A stretch of 64,000 nt of DNA, taken from Roseomonas sp. CECT 9278. GTDB lineage: Bacteria > Pseudomonadota > Alphaproteobacteria > Acetobacterales > Acetobacteraceae. The notes beneath the pieces are model-generated. The model saw only the letters and a list, made by a program, of their open reading frames with translations. It was not told the DNA's origin and searched no databases. The stretch is from the NCBI RefSeq assembly GCF_918698155.1, contig NZ_CAKKLX010000006.1:1-64000 (forward strand), given 5' to 3'. This document shows positions 35,186 to 45,366 of this stretch, in pieces (the first letter of the stretch is position 1; every line of letters begins with the position of its first letter). The position numbers and the translations under genes were made by a program.

Positions 35186-36079
35186 ATGCTGCCGACCCAT
35201 GGGCGCTATGACTACCATCCGTGGCCGATGCGCCGCGCCTATGCCTGGCCGGGCGCCGCGCGGCTGGCGGTTTATCTGGGGGTCAACCTGGAACACTTCG
35301 CCTTCGGCGAGGGGTTGGGCGCGGAACTGGCCCCCGGCGGCCCCCAGCCGGACGTGCTGAACTTCGCCTGGCGGGACTATGGCAATCGCGTCGGCGCCTG
35401 GCGGCTGCTCGGGCTGCTCGATGAACTGGCCCTGCCCGCGACGGTGCTGCTGAACAGCGCGATGTACGACTACGCGCCGTCACTGGTCGCCGCGCATCGT
35501 GCGCGCGGGGACGAGATCGCCGGGCATGGCCGCAGCAATTCCGAACGGCAGTCGGTGCTGTCGGAAGCCGAGGAAGGCGCGCTGATCGCCGAGAGCACGG
35601 CAGCCATCGCGCGGCACGAGGGCGCGCCGCCGCGCGGCTGGCTGTCCCCCTGGATCGCCGAGAGCCGCGCCACGCCCGACCTGCTGGCCGAGGCTGGCTA
35701 TGCCTATACGCTCAACTGGTGCGCCGACGACGCGCCGATCTGGATGCGCACGCGGGCCGGGCGGCTGCTCGCCATCCCGTACCCGCAGGAGGTCAACGAC
35801 ATCCCGTCGATCGTCGCGCGCAAGGATGGCGCCGCGCAATTCGCCGACATGATCGTGGATGACTTCGAGGAACGGCTGCGGCAGGTCCGCGACGGGATGC
35901 CGCAGGTGATGGGAATCGCGCTGCATCCCTATCTGGTGGGACAGCCGCATCGGCTGCGCCACCTGCGGCGCGCGCTGGCGCATCTTTCGGCGCGGCGCGA
36001 CGTTGTCTGGATCAGCACCGCGGGCGGCGTGCTGGACCATGTGCTGTCCCTGCCGCCCGGCACCATTCCTGGAGACTGA
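35186..36079 (+). CDS. Polysaccharide deacetylase family protein (PuuE-like)
   Basis: 297 residues. NodB-type fold of the PuuE/allantoinase-like branch: LAVYLGVNLEHFAFGEG, then WRDYGNRVGAWRLLGLLDEL, the GDEIAGHGRSNSERQS segment, and HPYLVGQPHRLRHLRRALAHL near the end. Relatives act on allantoin or on N-acetyl sugars, but substrate cannot be told. Preceded by AGGAGGGG. A lipocalin gene starts one base after its stop, so the two are coupled. Confidence 0.8.
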   Translation: MLPTHGRYDYHPWPMRRAYAWPGAARLAVYLGVNLEHFAFGEGLGAELAPGGPQPDVLNFAWRDYGNRVGAWRLLGLLDELALPATVLLNSAMYDYAPSLVAAHRARGDEIAGHGRSNSERQSVLSEAEEGALIAESTAAIARHEGAPPRGWLSPWIAESRATPDLLAEAGYAYTLNWCADDAPIWMRTRAGRLLAIPYPQEVNDIPSIVARKDGAAQFADMIVDDFEERLRQVRDGMPQVMGIALHPYLVGQPHRLRHLRRALAHLSARRDVVWISTAGGVLDHVLSLPPGTIPGD

Positions 36080-36080
36080 C

Positions 36081-36620
36081 ATGCGCCGCGCGCTGATCGC
36101 CCTGACCCTGCTGACCGCCGCCTGCGCCACCGAGCCCGGGCCGGGCACGCCGCGCACGGTCGGCACGGTGGACCTGGCGCGGTATGCCGGCACCTGGTTC
36201 GAGGTGGCGCGCTTTCCGACATCCTTCCAGGACAGCGCGCGGGTGCGCTGCGAGCAGGTGACGGCGACCTACACGGCGCGCGCCGATGGCGACATCACGG
36301 TGGTGAATCGCTGCCGCAACGCCCTTGAGGGCAGCGCCGAGCGTGTCGCGGAAGGCGTCGCGCGCAGCGCCGCGCCCGGCAATGACCGGCTGCGCGTGAG
36401 CTTCTTCTGGCCGTTCTACGGGGATTACTGGGTGATCGGGCTCGACCCCGACTACCGCTGGGCGGTGGTGGGCGCGCCGGGGCGCGACTACCTGTGGTTC
36501 CTGTCGCGCACTCCGCAGATGACGCCGGCGGATTTCGACGCGGCCGTGGCGATCGCGCGGCGCGAGGGCTTCGACACCGGCCGGCTGCGCCGGACCACGC
36601 AGGTGCCCGGCGGGGCATAG
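36081..36620 (+). CDS. Outer-membrane lipocalin lipoprotein (Blc-like)
   Basis: 179 residues. The lipobox LTAAC follows a short signal peptide. The lipocalin GxW motif is in YAGTWFEVARFP, with the second structural region FFWPFYGDYWVIGLD and DYLWFLSRTP closing the barrel. Bacterial lipocalins bind fatty acids or phospholipids at the outer membrane, often under envelope stress. It directly follows the deacetylase gene. Confidence 0.9.
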   Translation: MRRALIALTLLTAACATEPGPGTPRTVGTVDLARYAGTWFEVARFPTSFQDSARVRCEQVTATYTARADGDITVVNRCRNALEGSAERVAEGVARSAAPGNDRLRVSFFWPFYGDYWVIGLDPDYRWAVVGAPGRDYLWFLSRTPQMTPADFDAAVAIARREGFDTGRLRRTTQVPGGA

Positions 36621-36761
36621 CACCCGCTCAGGCTCGCACCCCTGCCGCGCGGCGCCGGCGCTGAGGCGCAGAGCGACAATCCTTCGCGCGCGCTGCATCG
36701 CCGCCGGGTTCGCGCAAGCATCGCAACCCGGTCCGATGCTCCCACGGTGCCGGCATCGCCC

Positions 36762-38339
36762 CTAGCGTCGCCCGGCGGGCGCGACCACAAGTTCGAAGAC
36801 GCCCGGCCCCGCGCCGAGCACGCCGGCGCGGACAAAGACATCGCCCTTGCGTGCCGCATCGACGACCAGACGGGAGGCGAGGCCCGAACCGCCGTCATCA
36901 TCCTCGGCCAGCACGCGGCCCGATTCGTCGAGGATCTCGAGGATCGTGTCGGTGCCGTCCCGCAGCGCCTGCGTGTAGACCGTGAGCGCGCCCGGCGGCA
37001 GCCGGAAGAAGGCGGATTGGCCGCGGCGCAGGCGGATCGCCACCGGTGCGCCCGTATCGATCGCACGCCCGGCCGCCGCGGCCGACAGAGAAGTCGGGAA
37101 ATCCGCCGGCCCCTGCAGATCGGCCTCGACCAGCAATTCGAACTCGCCGCCGGCATCGCCGAGCATCCCGGCGCGCACGAACAACGGCCGCGGCTCCGTC
37201 CCCGCCACTTCGAGGCGCGAGGCAAGGCCGCCGCCGCCGTCGTCATCCTCGGACATCACGTTGCCGTCGGCATCGAGCAGCGCGAGCACGGTATCGGCGC
37301 CGCGGCGCAGCGCGCGCGTGATCACCGCGATGTCGCCCTCCGGCAGGCGATAGACGGCGGATTGCCCGCGGCGCAGTCGCAACGGCATGGCCTGGCCGAC
37401 CACCAGGGCCGGGGCGGCGGTCGCCTCGCGCAGACTGGCCGGGAAGGGCGGCGCGGGCGGCGAGGTGTCCGGCATCACGACCAGTTCGAATGCGCCGGCG
37501 GTGCCCAGCACGCGCGCACGGACATAAAGCGGCCGGCGCTGGCCGCCCGGCACCTCGATGCGCGACGAAAGCTGTTCGTCGCCGCCGTCATCATCCTCGG
37601 ACAGGTCGCGGCCATTGGCGTCGAGCAGCGCCAGGGTGGTGTCGGTGCCGGCCGACAGGTTGCGCGTCAGCACCACCAGGTCCTGGCCGCCCGCGGGCAG
37701 GCGGAAATAGGCCTCGTCGCGGCCGCGCAGGCGGATGGTGACCGCCTGTCCGATGGCCAGCGGATGCTGGGTCGCGGCCTCGGTCAGGCTGCGCGGCGCG
37801 CCGGTGGGATCGGCGGAGGGTGCGGCGCGCAGCACCAGTTCGAACTGTCCGCCGGCCTGTTCCAGCACGCCCACGCGCAGGAACAGCGGCCCGCCCTGGT
37901 CGGCGGCGACGTCGATGCGGGAGGCGAGGCTTTCCTCGCCGCCGTCGTCGTCCTCGCTCAGCAGCCGGCCCTGGCGGTCCAGCAGCGCCATCACCGTGTC
38001 CGTGCCGCGCGCCAGGCTGCGGGTCAGCGCCTCCAGGTCGGCACCCTCGGGCAGGCGGAAGAAGGCGGATTGGCCCCGCGCGAGGTCGAGCTTCACGACG
38101 GCGCCGACCGACAGCGCCGGGGCGGCCGAGGCCTCCGCAAGGTCGAGCGGCACCGCGATCCCGCCGGGAATGCCCCAGCCCTGGACCTGCAGCAGCAGCG
38201 ACGGCAGCGCCCGCCCGCCCTCCGGCGCGATGTTGGCGCGCTGCGCGGTGGCGCCGCCGGCGCCCATCGCCACGGCCAGCACCACGGGAATCGCCAGCCG
38301 CGATCGGCTTCCGGCACGCGGGCCATGGCGCTGCGTCAT
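36762..38339 (-). CDS. Secreted protein of four PPC-like repeats
   Basis: 525 residues. A signal peptide (about 1-33) is followed by four homologous modules of about 105-110 residues at about 65-172, 185-290, 300-405 and 416-521. Each has FRLP after a basic strand, GTDT(V/T/I)-L-LLD, then the acidic motif (S/A)EDDDGG at 128-134, 247-253, 363-369 and 478-484, and ends FELVV or FELVL. This pattern matches the bacterial pre-peptidase C-terminal (PPC) fold; the Asp cluster may bind calcium. No catalytic domain is attached, which is unusual, as PPC domains normally follow proteases. Likely periplasmic or extracellular; function unknown. Confidence 0.75.
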   Translation of the reverse strand: MTQRHGPRAGSRSRLAIPVVLAVAMGAGGATAQRANIAPEGGRALPSLLLQVQGWGIPGGIAVPLDLAEASAAPALSVGAVVKLDLARGQSAFFRLPEGADLEALTRSLARGTDTVMALLDRQGRLLSEDDDGGEESLASRIDVAADQGGPLFLRVGVLEQAGGQFELVLRAAPSADPTGAPRSLTEAATQHPLAIGQAVTIRLRGRDEAYFRLPAGGQDLVVLTRNLSAGTDTTLALLDANGRDLSEDDDGGDEQLSSRIEVPGGQRRPLYVRARVLGTAGAFELVVMPDTSPPAPPFPASLREATAAPALVVGQAMPLRLRRGQSAVYRLPEGDIAVITRALRRGADTVLALLDADGNVMSEDDDGGGGLASRLEVAGTEPRPLFVRAGMLGDAGGEFELLVEADLQGPADFPTSLSAAAAGRAIDTGAPVAIRLRRGQSAFFRLPPGALTVYTQALRDGTDTILEILDESGRVLAEDDDGGSGLASRLVVDAARKGDVFVRAGVLGAGPGVFELVVAPAGRR

Positions 38340-38422
38340 TCGTTCCGCTCCGTTCCGATGCGATGAGCCGCAGCGCTAGACCCTGCCGGTCGTAACGGTC
38401 AATCGCGAAGCCGCTTCAGTCG

Positions 38423-39274
38423 TCAGCCGAGCTCGAAACTGCTGATGCCGTAGATGGACGCGATCGGCAGGGCGGGTGCCGGGCCGGCATACATGCGGGC
38501 GGTCTCGAAGGCCGGCGCCATGCCGGCATCGGTGGCCATGGCGATCGCATCGGCATTGGGTTCGGGCAGGTCGAGAAACACAGGGCCGGGCGGCGCGGAA
38601 GCCAGCAGCGCCGCGAAGATCGCGCGCGCGGTGGCGCCGTCCTCGGCGAACAGGGGGCCGATCTTCGACCCCTCGCGGCACGGGCGCAGGACGCCGTAGC
38701 CCTGCACCGCGCCGGCAGCGGCGGTGGCAATGCGCGCGACATGCCCCGGCGCGGCCAGCCAGGCGCGCAGGAAGCCGTCGCGCGGTGCCGGGAAGCAGCG
38801 GCGGTCGAAGGCGGCGAGCGCCTCGAACGGGACCTCGGCCGCGGGGCGGATCGGCGGCGCGCCGCCCCCCTGTGGCGCGCGCGGTGCGGCCGCGCCATAG
38901 CGGATGTTCCGGTGCAGCAGCACGAAGCCCGACGTCCGGTAGTTCGCCTGCTGCGCCACCACGCCATCGAGACCGACGATGCCCGGCGCCAGGCGCGCCA
39001 TCGCCGCCTGCCACAAGGCCAGGCCATGGCCCTGCCCGCGATGCTCCGGCCGCACGATGTAGAAGCCGAGGAACCCGAAGCCCTCCCCGTAGCGCACGGC
39101 GGAGACGCACCCGACCGGATCGCCGCTGACTTCGGCGACCAGGAAGCCGGCCGGGTCGGCGGCGAAGAAGCAGTCGGCGTCGGCCAGGCCCGGGTTCCAG
39201 CCCTCCGCCGCCGCCCAGTCGAGGGCGAGGCGGAGATCTTCCCGGCGCATGGTGCGGATGGTGGCGGTGCTCAA
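38423..39274 (-). CDS. GNAT acetyltransferase, tandem domains
   Basis: 283 residues. Begins at TTG 39274 (shared TTGA with the SDR stop), which keeps the first strand TATIRTMRREDL; an ATG at 39250 would cut it. The N-terminal GNAT domain shows GWNPGL, GFLGFYIVRPEHRGQGHGLALW (acetyl-CoA-binding R/Q-x-x-G-x-G/A region) and GVVAQQANYRTSGF. A second, more divergent GNAT-like domain follows (about 150-283). The paired layout is common among eukaryote-like YitH/HSE family N-acyltransferases. Acceptor unknown. Confidence 0.85.
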   Translation of the reverse strand: MSTATIRTMRREDLRLALDWAAAEGWNPGLADADCFFAADPAGFLVAEVSGDPVGCVSAVRYGEGFGFLGFYIVRPEHRGQGHGLALWQAAMARLAPGIVGLDGVVAQQANYRTSGFVLLHRNIRYGAAAPRAPQGGGAPPIRPAAEVPFEALAAFDRRCFPAPRDGFLRAWLAAPGHVARIATAAAGAVQGYGVLRPCREGSKIGPLFAEDGATARAIFAALLASAPPGPVFLDLPEPNADAIAMATDAGMAPAFETARMYAGPAPALPIASIYGISSFELG

Positions 39275-40020
39275 TGCATCACATCCCCGCCATTGGGGGA
39301 CAGGCAGGCGCCGACGTAGAAATCGCCGCCCGGGCCGGCCAGCAGCAGGGCGGTCTCGGCGATGTCCTCGGGGCGGCCGAGGCGCCCGGCGGGCAGCGCG
39401 GCTTCGATCGCGGCGCGCCATTCGGGGCCGCGGGACTGCGTCAGCGCGGTATCGACCGGCCCCGGCGCGATGGAATTCACGCGCACGCCGCGCGGCGCGG
39501 CCTCCAGCGACAGGGACCGCGTGAAGGCCAGGATCGCACCCTTGGCCGCGGTATAGGGCGTCAGGTTCGCCGCGCCCTTGAACGCGAGTTGCGAGGACAG
39601 CGTGATGATCCGCCCGCGCCCGCGCGCCGCCATGCCGGGATAGACCGCCTGCGCGGCCACCACGGTGTGCATGAAATGGACATCCATGATGCGGCGATAG
39701 GTGGCCTCGGGCAGGGTTTCGAAGGGGCCGCGCAGGTTGATGCCCGCATTGGCCACCAGGATGTCGGCCGGCCCCAGCGCGGCCTCGGACGCGGCGATGA
39801 AGGCGCGCAGCCTGTCGCTGTCGGCGACGTCGAAGGCGGCCGCGTGGCATCGCCGGCCCAGCGCGGTGACGGCGGCGATCGTCTCGGCGGCGCCCGCATC
39901 ATCATCGAGGTGACAGAAGGCGACATCGGCCCCGGCGCAGGCGAAGGCGCGCACGATGGCGCCCCCGATGCCGCGGCTGCCGCCGGTGACGATCGCGACC
40001 TGTCCCGCCAGAACCGTCAT
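39271..40020 (-). CDS. Short-chain dehydrogenase/reductase
   Basis: 249 residues, classical SDR. Cofactor loop TGGSRGIGG, NANAG-like VANAGIN, active-site Ser and YTAAK (Tyr and Lys), then the PG motif IAPGPVDTA. Resembles FabG-type oxidoreductases, but a biosynthetic role is not implied. Co-transcribed with the GNAT gene via TTGA overlap. A 26-bp tandem repeat lies about 60 bases upstream of its start. Confidence 0.9.
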   Translation of the reverse strand: MTVLAGQVAIVTGGSRGIGGAIVRAFACAGADVAFCHLDDDAGAAETIAAVTALGRRCHAAAFDVADSDRLRAFIAASEAALGPADILVANAGINLRGPFETLPEATYRRIMDVHFMHTVVAAQAVYPGMAARGRGRIITLSSQLAFKGAANLTPYTAAKGAILAFTRSLSLEAAPRGVRVNSIAPGPVDTALTQSRGPEWRAAIEAALPAGRLGRPEDIAETALLLAGPGGDFYVGACLSPNGGDVMH

Positions 40021-40079
40021 GTCGCTGTCCCCTGTTGCGTGCCGCCTTGTTCGCGCATCGCGGCCGCCCCGGCAACCGG

Positions 40080-40157
40080 GTGGCGCGGCGGCGCCCGGCG
40101 GGGGCGTGGCGCGGCGGCGCCCGGGGGGGGCGTGGCGCGGCGGCGCCCGGGGGCGCC
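40080..40157. repeat. 26-bp tandem repeat, three copies
   Basis: Contiguous units at 40080-40105, 40106-40131 and 40132-40157, differing by one or two bases in the G-run and at the end of unit 3. It lies in the divergent promoter region of the SDR and thioesterase genes, so copy-number change could alter their expression. The G/C-rich unit (gcgcccgggg) could also form alternative structures. Confidence 0.85.
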
Positions 40158-40230
40158 ATGGCGCTGCCCCGCTTGGCGCGATCACGCCGCGTCGGGCAGC
40201 ATTCGTGGCGAACAACACGGATCGCCCTGC

Positions 40231-40650
40231 ATGGACGCCGCCAGCCCCTCAGCCATCCAGGCCATCGTGCATCGCGGCGTGCCGCTGGCCGCCGCCTGGG
40301 GGATCGAGGTGCTCGCCGCCGCCGGCGGCACCGCCACCTGCCGCCTGCCCTGGCAGGACGCGCTGCTGCGGCCGGGCGGTACGGTCTCCGGCCCGGCGCT
40401 GATGGGCCTGGCGGATGTCGCGATGTGGGCGGCGCTGCTTGGCCTGACGGATGGGCGGGACGAGAGCCTGACCACCAGCCTCAACATCCACTTCCTGCGC
40501 CGCCTGCCGCCCGGCGCGGTGATCGCGGAAGCGCGCGTGCTCAAGCGCGGCCGCATCATCGTGGGCGAGGTGCTGATGCGCGGCGAGGCATCGGCCGAGA
40601 TCGCCGCGCATGTCACCACCAGCTGGGCCGCGGTGACGCCGCGCGCCTGA
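40231..40650 (+). CDS. PaaI-like thioesterase (hotdog fold)
   Basis: 139 residues. Single hotdog domain of the PaaI type: [21 protein letters not shown] on the central helix with the catalytic-region Asp, [14 protein letters not shown], and VGEVLMRG. Such enzymes hydrolyse aryl- or acyl-CoA thioesters. Starts at ATG 40231. It ends 5 bases from the convergent cysQ stop. Confidence 0.85.
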   Translation: MDAASPSAIQAIVHRGVPLAAAWGIEVLAAAGGTATCRLPWQDALLRPGGTVSGPALMGLADVAMWAALLGLTDGRDESLTTSLNIHFLRRLPPGAVIAEARVLKRGRIIVGEVLMRGEASAEIAAHVTTSWAAVTPRA

Positions 40651-40654
40651 CGGA

Positions 40655-41437
<783 letters not shown>

Positions 41438-41563
41438 CGGCGCGGCTCCGGCATGGTGCAGTGCGGGAACTTGCGCGGAGCGTGGCGCCATGGGAAGAGC
41501 CGCGCGCCGCGACGCTGCGGCGGACGGCCCTGGGCCGGCAGGAATCGGGAGCCCGAGGGGTCC

Positions 41564-42487
41564 GTGTCCATCACCACACGCAAGGCCGCGCTGACGCCGC
41601 ATCTGGCACGGCTCGAGGCAGAATCGATCGGCATCATCCGCGAGGTCGCGGCATCCTTCCGCAAGCCTGTCATGCTCTACAGCATCGGCAAGGATTCCGG
41701 GGTGATGCTGCATTTGGCGCTGAAGGCCTTCGCGCCCGGCAAGCCCCCCTTCCCGCTGCTGCATGTCGATACGCTGTGGAAGTTCCGCGAAATGATCGCC
41801 TTCCGCGACATGATGGCCAAGCGGGTCGGCATGGAGCTGCTGGTCCATACCAATCCGGACGGCGTCGCGCGCGCCATCAACCCGATCGCCTCGGGCTCGG
41901 CGCTGCACACGCAGGTGATGAAGACCGAGGCGCTGAAGCAGGCGCTCGACCTGCACGGCTTCGACGCGGCCTTCGGCGGGGCGCGGCGGGACGAGGAGAA
42001 GTCGCGCGCCAAGGAACGCATCTTCTCCTTCCGCGGCCCCGGCCATTCCTGGGACCCACGGGCGCAGCGCCCGGAGCTGTGGTCGCTGTTCAACACCCGC
42101 ATCCGCGACGGCGAGAGCATCCGCGTGTTTCCGCTGTCCAATTGGACCGAATACGACGTGTGGGACTACATCCTGGCCGAAGACCTGCCGATGGTGCCGC
42201 TGTACTTCGCCAAGCCACGGCCGGTGGTGCAGCGCGCGGGCACCTGGATCATGGTCGATGACGACCGCCTGCCGCTGGAACCGGGCGAGACGCCGCAGAT
42301 GCGGATGGTCCGGTTCCGCACGCTGGGCTGCTACCCGCTCTCCGGCGCGGTCGAGAGCGAGGCCGCGACGCTGCCCGACATCATCCGCGAGATGCGCGCC
42401 GCCAAGACCTCCGAACGCCAGGGCCGGCTGATCGATTCCGACGAGGAAGCCTCGATGGAGAAGAAGAAGCGCGAGGGCTATTTCTGA
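41564..42487 (+). CDS. cysD: Sulfate adenylyltransferase subunit 2
   Basis: 307 residues, from GTG 41564 after GAGGGG. PP-loop ATP pyrophosphatase fold with the P-loop-like [36 protein letters not shown], and the C-terminal [13 protein letters not shown]. CysD makes adenylyl sulfate (APS) from ATP and sulfate, driven by GTP hydrolysis in CysN. It precedes the CysN-CysC fusion with one base between the genes. The bulk ORF extends upstream but has no similarity there. Confidence 0.95.
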   Translation: MSITTRKAALTPHLARLEAESIGIIREVAASFRKPVMLYSIGKDSGVMLHLALKAFAPGKPPFPLLHVDTLWKFREMIAFRDMMAKRVGMELLVHTNPDGVARAINPIASGSALHTQVMKTEALKQALDLHGFDAAFGGARRDEEKSRAKERIFSFRGPGHSWDPRAQRPELWSLFNTRIRDGESIRVFPLSNWTEYDVWDYILAEDLPMVPLYFAKPRPVVQRAGTWIMVDDDRLPLEPGETPQMRMVRFRTLGCYPLSGAVESEAATLPDIIREMRAAKTSERQGRLIDSDEEASMEKKKREGYF

Positions 42488-42488
42488 C

Positions 42489-44354
42489 ATGACTCAGCAC
42501 CGCGCGCCGGAGAACCGCGAGCTTCTCCGCTTCCTCACCTGCGGTTCGGTCGATGACGGCAAGTCCACGCTGATCGGCCGCCTGCTGTTCGACAGCCAGC
42601 TGATCTTCGAGGACACGCTGGCCGCCATCACGCGTGACAGCCGCAAGCACGGCACGACCGGCGAGGATATCGACCTGGCACTTCTGGTCGACGGACTGGA
42701 GGCCGAGCGCCAGCAGGGCATCACCATCGATGTGGCGTACCGCTTCTTCCAGACACCGCGGCGCGCCTTCATCGTGGCCGATACGCCGGGTCACGAGCAG
42801 TACACGCGCAACATGGCGACCGGCGCCTCGGGTGCGTCGCTGGCGGTCATCCTGATCGATGCACGCAAGGGCGTGCTGACCCAGACACGGCGGCATTCCT
42901 ACATCTGCTCGCTGCTCGGCATCCGCGACATCGTGGTGGCGGTGAACAAGATCGACCTGGTGAAGTTCGACCAGGACACCTTCGACCGGATCGTCGGTGA
43001 CTACGTGACCTTCGCCTCGGAGCTCGGCTTCCGGTCGATCGTGCCGGTGCCGATCAGCGCGCGCTTCGGGGACAACGTGACGGCGCGGTCGGGCAACATG
43101 CCCTGGTACCATGGCCCGACGTTGATCGAGCACCTGGAGCAGGTCGATGTCGCGCAGGATCTCGGCGCGAAGCCGTTCCGCTTTCCCGTGCAATGGGTGA
43201 ACCGGCCGAACCTCGATTTCCGCGGCTTCGCTGGCACCATCGCGTCCGGACGCGTGGCGCCGGGGGACCAGGTGGTGGTCGCGGCCTCGGGCAAGGCGTC
43301 GCGCATCGCGCGCATCGTCACCGCCGATGGCGACCTGCCCGCCGCCGAGGCCGGCCAGGCGGTGACCATCACGCTCGAGGACGAGGTCGATGTCGCGCGC
43401 GGGGACATCCTGGTGCGCCCGGCCGAACGCCCGCCTGTGGCGGACCAGTTCGCCGGCCACCTGCTGTGGATGGATGAGGAAGCGATGCTGCCCGGGCGCG
43501 GCTACCTCATGCGCATCGGCAATATCTGGACGCCGTGCTCGATCACCTCGATCCGGCACCGCGTGGATGTGAACACGCTGGAGGAACATGCCGCGCGCCG
43601 GCTGTCGCTGAACGAGATCGGCTTCTGCAACTTCTCCGCCGGCCAGCCGATCCCGCTCGATGCCTATGCCGACAACCGCGCGACCGGCGCCTTCATCCTG
43701 GTGGACCGCTTCACCAACCGCACCGCCGGCGCGGGCATGGTGGCCTTCCCGCTGCGCCGCGCATCCAACATCCACCACGAGCACTTCACCGTGGACAAGG
43801 CGGCGCGCGCCGCGCTGGTGGGCAACAGGCCCATGGTGCTGTGGTTCACCGGCCTGTCGGGGTCGGGCAAGTCCACCATCGCGAACATCGTCGAGCAGGC
43901 GCTGCACAAGGCCGGGCGCGCGACCTATTCGCTCGATGGCGACAATGTCCGCCACGGGCTGTGCCGCGACCTCGGCTTCACCGCCGCCGACCGTGTCGAG
44001 AACATCCGCCGCGTCGGCGAGGTGGCGAAGCTGTTCGTCGATGCCGGCATGATCGTGCTGTGTTCCTTCATCTCGCCCTTCCAGGCGGAGCGGCGGATGG
44101 TGCGCGACCTGCTCGGCCCGGGCGAGTTCACCGAGGTCTTCGTGGACACGCCGATCGAGGCCTGCATCGCGCGCGACCCCAAGGGCCTCTATGCCAAGGC
44201 GCAGGCCGGGCAGATCCAGAACTTCACCGGCATCTCGAGCCCCTACGAACCGCCCGAGAACCCGGAGCTGCATGTCCTGACCGCCGGCCGGACGCCGGAG
44301 GAATGCGCCGCCGAGGTGCTCGACCGCCTGCGCGGCGCGGGGATCGCCTGCTGA
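42489..44354 (+). CDS. cysN: Bifunctional sulfate adenylyltransferase subunit 1 / APS kinase (CysNC)
   Basis: 621 residues. The N-terminal CysN GTPase (about 1-430) has G-motifs [28 protein letters not shown] and VNKIDL. The C-terminal CysC kinase (about 440-621) has Walker [15 protein letters not shown] and [16 protein letters not shown]. The fusion links APS formation to PAPS formation in one protein, a well-known alphaproteobacterial form. Functions with the preceding CysD, and with CysQ encoded upstream on the other strand. Confidence 0.96.
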   Translation: MTQHRAPENRELLRFLTCGSVDDGKSTLIGRLLFDSQLIFEDTLAAITRDSRKHGTTGEDIDLALLVDGLEAERQQGITIDVAYRFFQTPRRAFIVADTPGHEQYTRNMATGASGASLAVILIDARKGVLTQTRRHSYICSLLGIRDIVVAVNKIDLVKFDQDTFDRIVGDYVTFASELGFRSIVPVPISARFGDNVTARSGNMPWYHGPTLIEHLEQVDVAQDLGAKPFRFPVQWVNRPNLDFRGFAGTIASGRVAPGDQVVVAASGKASRIARIVTADGDLPAAEAGQAVTITLEDEVDVARGDILVRPAERPPVADQFAGHLLWMDEEAMLPGRGYLMRIGNIWTPCSITSIRHRVDVNTLEEHAARRLSLNEIGFCNFSAGQPIPLDAYADNRATGAFILVDRFTNRTAGAGMVAFPLRRASNIHHEHFTVDKAARAALVGNRPMVLWFTGLSGSGKSTIANIVEQALHKAGRATYSLDGDNVRHGLCRDLGFTAADRVENIRRVGEVAKLFVDAGMIVLCSFISPFQAERRMVRDLLGPGEFTEVFVDTPIEACIARDPKGLYAKAQAGQIQNFTGISSPYEPPENPELHVLTAGRTPEECAAEVLDRLRGAGIAC

Positions 44355-44406
44355 CGCGACCGGCGCCGCCGCCGGACGCACCAGCGCGCGCCCTCACGCC
44401 CCGGCG

Positions 44407-45366
44407 TCAGGCCCAGGCGAAGGGCAGCGCGGCGTCGTAGGCGAAGGCGTCCGCGCCATCCGACAGCGCCGCCGCCAGCGCGGCCTCCGCCCCGCGCGCC
44501 AGCCGCGCCAGGTCGCAACGCCATGCGGCGAGCAACGCGGCGTCGGGCGAGGCGCCCGCCATCGCATCATCCAGCCACCGGCCGAAGGCCTCGGGCAGCG
44601 TCGCCAGCAGCCGCGCGACCAGCAGCCCGTCGCGCGGCGACAGCGTGGTGGGCAGCGCGATCCGGCCGGCCGGGTCGATCCGCGCCGCCACCGCCGCGCC
44701 GCCCGGCGCGCCGAGTTCGAGGTCGATCCCGCCCGCCGCGGCGCGCAACGTCAGCACCAGCTGCGGCTGCGCGGTCGGCCCGAGCCGCGCGGCATCGAGC
44801 CGCAATTCGAGCACCCGCGCCTCGCCCTCGGACCGGAAGGCGATGCGCGGCTTGCCGGTGGCGATCGGCAGGCGTTCGAACAGGAAGCGCCGGCCGATGA
44901 TCAGCGCCAGCGCCTCCCCGGCCGGCAGCGGACCGCCGGCTGCGCCCGTCAGCGTCAGGGTGGACAGCCGGAAGCCCACCGCGCGCATCCGCCCCCCGGG
45001 CACCGGCAATTGCGCCAGGCGCTCGGCGTGGAACCAGAATTCGGCGCGGGTCTCGCCCGCCATGGCCGCCGCGTCCCAGGCGAAGTCGAGTACGCCGAGC
45101 AGCCCCTGCCGGCGCGACGTGACCGCGAGGCGATGGCCATTGAGGAACACCGCGACCTCGGGCACGGCCTCACCCTGGAGCACCAGCAGCCGCGCCTCGC
45201 CCCGCCCGGCGCCGGACGGCGCGGCCATGCGCAGGACCGAGAAGCGCCCCGGGCCGCTCCAGCGATAGCCGATCGATTCCTTCATCTCCGGCTCGTGCCA
45301 GCCGCTGCCGTCCACGGCGAACAGCAGGTCGTGGACGTATTGCCGCCGCCAGGCCCCGGCCTCCAT
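44407..45366 (-). CDS. Uncharacterised protein paired with a glycosyltransferase-like gene
   Basis: 319 residues, no membrane segments. The middle has repeated beta-strand patterns (LLVLQGEAVPEVAVFLNGHR, GFRLSTLTLTGAAGG, LRLDAARLGPTAQPQLVLTL), suggesting a beta-sandwich, followed by an Ala-rich helical tail. I do not recognise the family. The start ATG at 45366 shares ATGA with the stop of the glycosyltransferase-like gene, so the two proteins are made together and may act on the same glycan or carbohydrate. Confidence 0.6.
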   Translation of the reverse strand: MEAGAWRRQYVHDLLFAVDGSGWHEPEMKESIGYRWSGPGRFSVLRMAAPSGAGRGEARLLVLQGEAVPEVAVFLNGHRLAVTSRRQGLLGVLDFAWDAAAMAGETRAEFWFHAERLAQLPVPGGRMRAVGFRLSTLTLTGAAGGPLPAGEALALIIGRRFLFERLPIATGKPRIAFRSEGEARVLELRLDAARLGPTAQPQLVLTLRAAAGGIDLELGAPGGAAVAARIDPAGRIALPTTLSPRDGLLVARLLATLPEAFGRWLDDAMAGASPDAALLAAWRCDLARLARGAEAALAAALSDGADAFAYDAALPFAWA

